In this document: positions 58,187-64,000 of the stretch, one piece after another
How the letters are laid out: every line of letters starts with the position of its first letter
Numbering within the stretch: position 1 is the first letter of the stretch
NCBI RefSeq assembly: GCF_013449725.1
Contig: NZ_JACCFF010000005.1
Span: 1 to 64,000, forward strand
Source: Mycobacteroides sp. LB1
Lineage (GTDB): Bacteria; Actinomycetota; Actinomycetes; Mycobacteriales; Mycobacteriaceae
Reading direction: 5' to 3'
Length of the DNA stretch: 64,000 nt
Program-made: the position numbers and the translations under genes
The notes under the pieces: model-generated
The model's database searches: none
Seen by the model: the letters and a program-made list of their open reading frames with translations, nothing else
What the model was told of the DNA's origin: nothing

Positions 58187-59011
58187 ATGAGCCATCCCGA
58201 GAAGATTCACGTCGACCTCAGCGGAGCGCCCCAGACGATGCTGGCGACGTTCTACGCCAAGGCGCTCGACGCAGACCTGCACCAACCGATCCTCAACGAC
58301 GTGTACGCGCGCGACATCGTGGACCGAATCGACTACGACTGGTCTAGGACCACGATCACCGCCGCGCGGTCCCCAGCCGTCACGACCAGGTCTGCGCATT
58401 TCGACACCTGGGCACGCGCGTTCCTCTCTGCGCACCCCGAAGCCGTTGTGCTACATCTGGGCTGCGGCCTCGATAGCCGATTCTTCCGGCTGCAGCCCGG
58501 CCCGGGGGTCGAGTGGTACGACGTCGATTACCCGGACGTGGCGGCACTGCGCAACCAGCTTTACCCCACCCATGAGCACTACCACGTGGTTTCGGCATCG
58601 GTTACCGACCCGGAGTGGCTCAACGACATTCCGGGTGACCGCCCGGTGCTGACAATCGGCGAGGGACTCACGATGTATCTCAAAGAGGAGGACGGCGTGG
58701 CCCTGTTCCGCCGGATCGTCGATCGTTTTCCCTTCGGGGAACTGCAATTCGACGCGTTCAACTCCCTCGGTATCAAGACGCAATGGTCCAACGCGGTGGT
58801 ACGCCGCTCGGGCGCCACGCTGCACTGGGGCATCAACGGACCCGACGACATCATCCAGGCCGTACCGCAGCTGCGGCTACTGGAATGGGAGTCGCCCTTC
58901 GACTCGTTCAGCTTTCAACGCGTTCCGAAGGCGTATCGCCTTCTCGCCAAGGTGATGTCGCTGTCGAACAAGCTGCGCTATATGGCCCAGTACCACCGCT
59001 ACTCGTTCTGA
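58187..59011 (+). CDS. SAM-dependent O-methyltransferase, PF04072/LCM type
   Basis: 274 residues similar to leucine carboxyl methyltransferase/polyketide O-methyltransferases common in mycobacteria. HLGCGLDSRFFRL is the SAM loop, WYDVDYPDVAALRNQL the acidic ribose-binding part, and TIGEGLTMYLKEEDG the family signature. Acceptor unknown. It is divergent from dop and convergent with the four-gene operon downstream, so it may or may not belong to that pathway. Confidence 0.85.
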   Translation: MSHPEKIHVDLSGAPQTMLATFYAKALDADLHQPILNDVYARDIVDRIDYDWSRTTITAARSPAVTTRSAHFDTWARAFLSAHPEAVVLHLGCGLDSRFFRLQPGPGVEWYDVDYPDVAALRNQLYPTHEHYHVVSASVTDPEWLNDIPGDRPVLTIGEGLTMYLKEEDGVALFRRIVDRFPFGELQFDAFNSLGIKTQWSNAVVRRSGATLHWGINGPDDIIQAVPQLRLLEWESPFDSFSFQRVPKAYRLLAKVMSLSNKLRYMAQYHRYSF

Positions 59012-59089
59012 GAAGTTGGGGTTAGCCGCGGCGGTCCTTGCCGTTTCGGGGCCGGCAATCGGGGGGACGGATCGCCGCGGCCAACCGGT

Positions 59090-60118
59090 CTATGACGCCG
59101 GTCTGCGCACCTCGGCCGGTGCTGGTCCTCCTTCGCGCAGACGCCGGGCGACAATCGCCATCTCGCGCGGATCGCCGATGGTGAGCCGTACACCCCCATC
59201 GGGATAGACCTTCGCGACGACATCGCTGGTCCCCAAAATCGACATCCAATGCTCGCCGTCGTCACGGGCCGGCAGATAGACGAAGTTGGCGTAGCTCTCC
59301 GGGGTCTGCGCCCCCACCTCAGCGAGGCGTTTACGGAGCAAATCACGTTCGCGGACAATGGAATCCACGCGGATATTCAGCTCATCCTCGGCCGCGTACG
59401 AGGCTGCCACCGCCACCGCCGCCGCCCGGTTCATCCCGAACGGCAACTGGTAGCGCCGGATAACCCCGCACACCGCGGGCGCGGCCAGCCCATAGCCGAT
59501 CCGCAGGCCCGCCAGCCCGTAGGCCTTCGAGAATGTCCGCAACACAACCAGATTCGGATGCATGGAGATAAGGCGCCGGATATCGAGGTGAGCCTCTTGG
59601 TCCACGAACTCGATGTATGCCTCATCGACGATGACGACGGCGGTCCGAGGCGCCTTGTGCACGAATTCGTAGACCTGATCCGCGGGTATCAGCGTTCCGG
59701 TCGGATTGTGCGGTCGGCAGAGCACAACGGCGGCGGCATCGGCGTCATATGCCGCCCCCAGCAGCTCGTCGAGATCGGTCATGCCGTTGTCCGCCAGCGG
59801 AATCGGCACCTGGATGAGCCCGGCGATATCGGCCAGTATCGGATAGCCATCGAATGTCGGGTGCGCGAACACCAGCGAATCGCCGGGCTGGCACAACGCC
59901 TGCAGCACCTGCAGTGCGACGCCGGTGGCGCCGACACCGACCACCACTTCCTCAGGTGTCATACCCACGCGCTCTGCGATCAGATTCGGGAGCACGACGG
60001 GCAGAAACTCGGGATACCGGTTCACCTCGGCGATGTCATGCCTGAGCGCATCACGCACCGATGGCAGTGGACGATATGGGTTTTCGTTCAGCGCCAACCG
60101 GAGCGGACTCACCGTCAC
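59090..60118 (-). CDS. HisC-like PLP aminotransferase
   Basis: 342 residues of the fold-type I class II aminotransferases. RLALNENPYRPLPSVR opens the domain; GVGATGVALQVLQ binds the PLP phosphate, PHNPTGT, DEAYIEF (Asp165) and the Schiff-base Lys198 in RTFSKAYGLAGLRIGYG. The likely substrate is an aromatic or other 2-oxo acid/amino acid, but operon context with a KAS III-like enzyme suggests a secondary-metabolic ketone. GTG 60118 overlaps the KAS III stop; ATG 60136 is possible. Confidence 0.85.
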   Translation of the reverse strand: MTVSPLRLALNENPYRPLPSVRDALRHDIAEVNRYPEFLPVVLPNLIAERVGMTPEEVVVGVGATGVALQVLQALCQPGDSLVFAHPTFDGYPILADIAGLIQVPIPLADNGMTDLDELLGAAYDADAAAVVLCRPHNPTGTLIPADQVYEFVHKAPRTAVVIVDEAYIEFVDQEAHLDIRRLISMHPNLVVLRTFSKAYGLAGLRIGYGLAAPAVCGVIRRYQLPFGMNRAAAVAVAASYAAEDELNIRVDSIVRERDLLRKRLAEVGAQTPESYANFVYLPARDDGEHWMSILGTSDVVAKVYPDGGVRLTIGDPREMAIVARRLREGGPAPAEVRRPAS

Positions 60119-61128
60119 AGGCCCCTCCCGCCCCATCGAATGGCCGCGGCGGCCGCGTAATCGCCGGCATGCGCGAAACCTGCCAGCATCACGGTGTCCC
60201 CGGCCTTGATCTGCCCATCGGTGATCGCCTGATCGAACGTGTGCGGAATACCCGCCCCGAAGAGGTTGCCGCACTCGTCAAAGGTGTCGGGGTGCTTCTC
60301 CTGAGGCAGTTGCAGGGCATCGCGCCAATTCCGCAGGAAGATCCGGTTCGGCTGATTGGTGACCAGAGCATCCAGATCCGTTGACGGAATGCCGATTCGG
60401 TCACAAACGGCCAGCGCAACCTCGGGCACCATCCGGTTACCGCGCGCCAACACCTTGCTGATCTTGTGCTCGGTGAATGCCACCCGCCCTTGTCCCGCTC
60501 CGGCCTCCCAGTACTTGCGATGGGGTGTCACCGCGTAGGTCATGTCTCCGGCGTACTCGCCGAAATTCCGGGTTTCGATGCCCAACACCGGGGAATCCCC
60601 CTCGCGGGTGATGAGGGCTGCGGTGGCGCCGTCGCCCGGTATCGAGGCCTGCGCGGTGGATCGCACCTGGTCTTGCACGAAGATCTGACCCGCCGCATTC
60701 TGCATGTTGACCAGGAGGGCCGACCGAGCGCCGGATGTCGCCATGAGCTGTTGCGCAAGCTTGAGCATCAGGACGAACGACACGCAACCGCCGTTGTGCA
60801 CGTCCAGAATCCACTCCGGGCGGATCTGTAGCCGGTTCGCCACCTCCCCACCGCAGCCCACGAACGGCAGATCGGGCAACTGGGTGTGGGTCAGGAGAAT
60901 GTCTACTTCGTCCAGCACACCGTCGCCGTGCCGGTCCTTGAGTCCGGCGACCGCACGCTCGGCCATATCGACTGCCGTCTCGTCGGCGGCCACGTGGTGT
61001 CGGTAGGCCGGGCTGCGGAACATGACGTTCTCGGCCAGGTCATCGTCCTTGGCATACTGCGCGAAATAGTCTGCGCTGACCCGGTTCTCAGGTAGGTAAC
61101 TGGCGATATCAAAAATACTGACGGTCAT
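60115..61128 (-). CDS. KAS III-like (3-oxoacyl-ACP synthase III family) enzyme with altered triad
   Basis: 337 residues, thiolase fold. Nucleophile Cys115 in LDVHNGGCVSFVLML; the usual His of HQAN is Asn258 (VTNQPNRIF); Asn288 (CGNLFGAGIP) is conserved; GFAHAGDYAAA closes the fold. Replacement of His by Asn argues against normal decarboxylative condensation and for acyl transfer or another Claisen variant. Coupled on both sides: ATGA with the SRPBCC gene and GTGA with the aminotransferase gene. No acyl carrier protein gene is adjacent. Confidence 0.83.
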   Translation of the reverse strand: MTVSIFDIASYLPENRVSADYFAQYAKDDDLAENVMFRSPAYRHHVAADETAVDMAERAVAGLKDRHGDGVLDEVDILLTHTQLPDLPFVGCGGEVANRLQIRPEWILDVHNGGCVSFVLMLKLAQQLMATSGARSALLVNMQNAAGQIFVQDQVRSTAQASIPGDGATAALITREGDSPVLGIETRNFGEYAGDMTYAVTPHRKYWEAGAGQGRVAFTEHKISKVLARGNRMVPEVALAVCDRIGIPSTDLDALVTNQPNRIFLRNWRDALQLPQEKHPDTFDECGNLFGAGIPHTFDQAITDGQIKAGDTVMLAGFAHAGDYAAAAAIRWGGRGL

Positions 61129-61817
61129 TTCATCCACTCCGGAACGATCGGAAGCCCATGGCTGTGGCGGTATTCGGCGATGGCCTTGAGGTTCAACAGC
61201 TCCAGCAGATGACCGGCACCGAACATGTCCCAGAAGTCCCCCACCCACGGCTTACGTTCCGGCGGCGCAGTTTCCGGATAGGGATTCTCGTCGTAGAACG
61301 GGTGGTGGCAGTTGGTCCACAACACGACGGAACCCGGCTTGTTGAGTACGACCTGTGCGTCGACCACCCGCATGAGGTAGACCATCCACAGATGATCGCC
61401 CTGATCCCAAGCGCAGTGATAATCGACGGTTCCCGATTCGGCGTTCGATTCGGTGCGGGTGTAGATGAGTGTGTCCGAACCCAATCGGTCGTGTGCAACC
61501 CACAGCCCGGGTTCATCGGTCTGCTCGAAGCCGCGCAGGCTGTAGGTCCACTCCTCCAAGGAACGGGTGTCGGAGAGGTAGCGGTGCAATTCGTCGGGTG
61601 GACAGTCCACATACTCCTGCACGGTGCAGAACGGGCCGAACACCTGGTCGTGCGGATACACCGACCGCATCATGTCCATGATGATCGGTGTCGCCTTCGC
61701 ACGTGGCGAGGTCTCGATCCGGTGCACTCCGGGCAGGGCGTCCTCGGTGCCGGCATCGGCGACGATATCGCTAAGCGCGGGCAAGGCTTTCGTGGCTTCG
61801 GTAATCGTTTCGGTCAT
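61125..61817 (-). CDS. SRPBCC/START-like protein (polyketide cyclase/dehydrase type)
   Basis: 230 residues from ATG 61817 behind AAGGAG. The helix-grip segment is QEYVDCPPDELHRYLSDTRS and EEWTYSLRGFEQTDEPGLW; it continues with WDQGDHLWMVYLMRVV. I see cyclase/dehydrase-like features but no certain active site; a role in ring closure or in holding a ketone intermediate is inferred from neighbours. The gene starts inside the TPP-enzyme gene (47-bp overlap). Confidence 0.68.
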   Translation of the reverse strand: MTETITEATKALPALSDIVADAGTEDALPGVHRIETSPRAKATPIIMDMMRSVYPHDQVFGPFCTVQEYVDCPPDELHRYLSDTRSLEEWTYSLRGFEQTDEPGLWVAHDRLGSDTLIYTRTESNAESGTVDYHCAWDQGDHLWMVYLMRVVDAQVVLNKPGSVVLWTNCHHPFYDENPYPETAPPERKPWVGDFWDMFGAGHLLELLNLKAIAEYRHSHGLPIVPEWMK

Positions 61818-63492
61818 GCGTTTTCTCCTTAGCGATTGCGGATGACAAGAAGGGCGCGAACGGGGGTATTTCGTCGGTCGAGCAGACGACCTCGACCACG
61901 GAAGGGCCGTTGTGAGCCATCGCCGCACACATGGCAGCCTCGAAATCGGCCACCGTTTCGGCCGAACGGCACACCAGGCCGGGGAACATCGCGGCCAGCC
62001 CGGCCCCGATATTCGAGGGCGCGAACCGGTTGAAGCTGTACTGCCCGCCGTAGTACAACTGTTCGCGAGTGACACACATGGCATGTGCGTTGTTGTTGAC
62101 GATGACGAATGTCACCGGCAGTCGATGTTCGATCGCCGTGTGGATCTCCATGCCGTGCATGAAGAATGCGCCATCGCCCGCGACCACCACAGTGCGGCCG
62201 GAGCGAGCGAACGCACAACCGATACCGGCCCCGAAGGCATAACCCATGCCGCCCATCCCGAGGGCGACGACATAGCGCCCGCGGTGCCGAGCTCCCAGGT
62301 AGTGCACCGCGGAGGCTCCGGTGTTGCCCGCGTCGACGAAGATATCCGCCCCGGGAGGAATCGCCCGGTCGAGTACGTGCATGACATCGTGGTACCTCAC
62401 GCCGTCGCCGTCATGCGCTGGCGGTTCGAGATGAGCTGGTGCGTAGAGGGTTTCATTGTACGAGGTATCAACACGTGACGGTAAGGCGGCGGCAAGCCCG
62501 GACAACGTCGATGCCAAATCCTCGGTCTGCAGATGCCGGGACGCGATATGCGGTGTCGTCGAACCGATGGACAGCACGGGGGTTGCAGAGAAGTCGAGGC
62601 CCCCTCGCGTCATCACGGGCATCGTCGTCCCGATGCACACGCACGTGACGCCGTGGTGCAACACCCTCTCGACGGCGGGGTGCCCCATCACACCGATGAC
62701 GCCCAATAGCCGTGGATCATCGCTGTCCACAGCGTCTTTGGCATCGGGAGAGACCGCGACAAACGCGTCGAGCCGGTCTACGAGCTCCGCCAGTTCCTCG
62801 CGAGCATCATGACGTGCGACCTCCGGCCCTGCCACCACCAGGATCCCGCCGGGCATGTCCGCCAAATGCTCGGCGAAATCGGCCAGCTGGGCCGGTACCG
62901 CCCCGGTGCGAACCTGCGGCTCCCGCATCGGCGACGTGGCGGGCATGGGAGCCTGCTGAACATCCTTGGGTATCAGGAGAACCGCAGGTAGACCGTCGCG
63001 AATCGCTCCGAAGGCATGGGTGAGCGCATCCGCAATATCTTCGGGCCGGGCCACCCGCGCGCAGAATCCGGAGATCGGGCGGAAAACGGCCTGCAAATCC
63101 ATGCTTCCCGCGCGGCCACTCCCGTCCTGAAACGCGCCATTGCCCTCCAAAGGTCGAGGCGGCTGGCCCACGATCGCTAGGACCGGCACCCCACTGGCGT
63201 ATGACTCTGCAAGCGCGGGAACAAGATTAACGGCGCCACCACCCGATGTCGCGGCCACCACACTCATCCTCGAGGTGGCACGCGCATAGCCGTCGGCCAT
63301 CGTGCCCGCCGAAAACTCATGCTTGGCGACAATCGCCTCGAGCCCGGGTGTGTAGTACACCGCATCGTAGAGATCCTCGATATTCGCGCCGTCGACCCCG
63401 AAGATGAAGTCGATATCGTGGCGATGCAGCTCCGAGGCGAGCCAATCAACCACTCGCATGTTCCCGTTTCGGGCGCATATCGGCGGGGTCAT
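61771..63492 (-). CDS. Thiamine diphosphate-dependent enzyme (acetolactate synthase-like)
   Basis: 573 residues from ATG 63492. N-terminal PYR domain with the activating Glu in AIVAKHEFSAGTMADGYAR and ATSGGGAVNLVPAL; C-terminal PP domain with the thiamine motif GDGAFFMHGMEIHTAIEHR through VIVNNN. The central domain is truncated of flavin features, so it may be a decarboxylase or carboligase rather than a true acetolactate synthase. ATG 63459 and TTG 63537 are alternative starts. First gene of the TPP-SRPBCC-KASIII-aminotransferase operon. Confidence 0.82.
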   Translation of the reverse strand: MTPPICARNGNMRVVDWLASELHRHDIDFIFGVDGANIEDLYDAVYYTPGLEAIVAKHEFSAGTMADGYARATSRMSVVAATSGGGAVNLVPALAESYASGVPVLAIVGQPPRPLEGNGAFQDGSGRAGSMDLQAVFRPISGFCARVARPEDIADALTHAFGAIRDGLPAVLLIPKDVQQAPMPATSPMREPQVRTGAVPAQLADFAEHLADMPGGILVVAGPEVARHDAREELAELVDRLDAFVAVSPDAKDAVDSDDPRLLGVIGVMGHPAVERVLHHGVTCVCIGTTMPVMTRGGLDFSATPVLSIGSTTPHIASRHLQTEDLASTLSGLAAALPSRVDTSYNETLYAPAHLEPPAHDGDGVRYHDVMHVLDRAIPPGADIFVDAGNTGASAVHYLGARHRGRYVVALGMGGMGYAFGAGIGCAFARSGRTVVVAGDGAFFMHGMEIHTAIEHRLPVTFVIVNNNAHAMCVTREQLYYGGQYSFNRFAPSNIGAGLAAMFPGLVCRSAETVADFEAAMCAAMAHNGPSVVEVVCSTDEIPPFAPFLSSAIAKEKTHDRNDYRSHESLARA

Positions 63493-63647
63493 GACTAGTA
63501 CACGACTGTCACACGTGACGGGTTCAACAATCGACAAGAAAAAGTGATCGAGTCATCTCAATCATGTGATGGCACAATATGAATCGAGTTTCAGGTAGTC
63601 TGAATATGGGCACGTCAAAGCGCCAGGAGCCTCGCGGGTGAGGAACT
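63493..63647. other. AT-rich upstream region of the four-gene operon
   Basis: 155 bp, clearly less GC-rich than its surroundings, with GTCAC-AC-GTGAC (63508-63519) as a small palindrome and several A/T-rich hexamers that could be -10 boxes. Probable promoter/operator region of the operon. Confidence 0.4.
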
Positions 63648-64000
63648 TCAGCGGCGCAGTTCGAGGAACACCAGTGGTGAGGCGTCGCCGTGATGGTCGA
63701 TCACCTGGACACTCTCGATCTGATCCGGCGACATCGGGACAGTTGTCGATGTCATCATCGTCGAGCCCGGCTTGGCCGTCCACGTGCTGGCGATGATGCT
63801 CCCGCCGTCGCGGGTACCGATCCGCAGCGCATACGGCGCCGTGGCGTCATCGGGATCGTCTCCGTACACGGGGTAGCTGCACCACATTTCGATGCGAGTG
63901 CCGACGCTGTCACGGACGAGCGCCACCTGAGCGCTCAACGGCGAGGGTGTCACCTGGCGCATCGGCTGCCAGTGCTCGCCCGACGGCAACGAGCCCGCTG
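63648..64000 (-). CDS. Partial gene, C-terminal domain of an unrecognised protein
   Basis: At least 117 codons, open to the window edge. The visible part (QPMRQVTPSPLSAQVALVRD, RIEMWCSYPVYGDDPDD, IASTWTAKPGSTMMTSTTV, SPDQIESVQVIDHHGDASPL) is a beta-rich, soluble domain ending VFLELRR. It resembles the extracytoplasmic part of small anti-sigma-like membrane proteins, but this is a guess; the N-terminal part that would decide lies outside. Confidence 0.5.
   Translation of the reverse strand, partial: AGSLPSGEHWQPMRQVTPSPLSAQVALVRDSVGTRIEMWCSYPVYGDDPDDATAPYALRIGTRDGGSIIASTWTAKPGSTMMTSTTVPMSPDQIESVQVIDHHGDASPLVFLELRR

Noticed and set aside
57231..58190. 319-codon frame antisense to dop
   Set aside because: Dop is certain by homology; no family resemblance or ribosome site for the antisense frame.

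Overview
The window is high-GC actinobacterial DNA and is clearly mycobacterial. It carries an ESX-3 type VII secretion locus, rbpA, the Ppm/Lnt pair, tatAC, helY, pafABC and dop-pup-prcBA, in an order close to what I recall for the Rv2050-Rv2112 stretch of M. tuberculosis. ESX-3 lying next to this block, unfused lnt and ppm genes, and two sulfonate-type ABC importers suggest a rapidly growing species, most likely of the Mycobacteroides abscessus-chelonae group. Species is an inference. I saw no tRNA, rRNA, CRISPR array, insertion sequence or prophage.

Layout. (1) 1-4904: 3' end of ESX-3 (esxH end, espG3, eccD3, mycP3, eccE3). (2) 4998-13629: accessory metabolism: a CocE-type lipoprotein hydrolase, a PPOX flavoprotein, an SCO6745-like protein, the ssuC-ssuB-ssuA-ssuD sulfonate operon and a PF10118-type protein behind a palindromic operator. 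(3) 13959-20715: rbpA (with a SigE/SigR-like promoter), an SDR, then leftward ppm, lnt, an amidohydrolase, fxsA and two PPOX proteins. (4) 20725-31210: cobalamin ring synthesis genes cobN, cobG, cobH, cobIJ, cobK, cobM, cobL and an SDR. (5) 31246-42239: F420-type biliverdin reductase homologue, pepE, a 5'-3' exonuclease, a DUF4333 protein, helY, tatC, tatA, pafC, pafB and pafA. (6) 42404-54594: an accessory block between pafA and the proteasome genes: glycosyltransferase, amidase, ankyrin protein, a second sulfonate/taurine-type ABC importer, a cold-shock gene, a RecQ-like helicase with a phosphoribosyltransferase-like tail, two type-VII-like proteins and a PAP2 phosphatase. (7) 54600-58094: prcA, prcB, pup, dop. 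(8) 58187-64000: a methyltransferase, then a tightly coupled four-gene operon (TPP enzyme, SRPBCC/cyclase, KAS III-like, PLP aminotransferase) that looks like a small uncharacterised biosynthetic pathway, and a partial gene at the edge.

How the genes work together. PafA ligates and Dop deamidates/removes Pup, which targets substrates to the PrcBA proteasome; PafBC is the DNA-damage transcription activator. The cob genes build the corrin ring and CobN starts cobalt insertion. Ppm makes the mannosyl donor and Lnt N-acylates lipoproteins, of which this window encodes at least three.

Signals not explained by genes: a dispersed 29-bp repeat present in at least seven copies, several inside coding sequence and one at the cobL start codon; a 50-bp direct repeat flanking the csp-RecQ segment; two divergent gene pairs with extremely short intergenic regions and interlocked or palindromic -10 elements; and a palindrome over the dop promoter.
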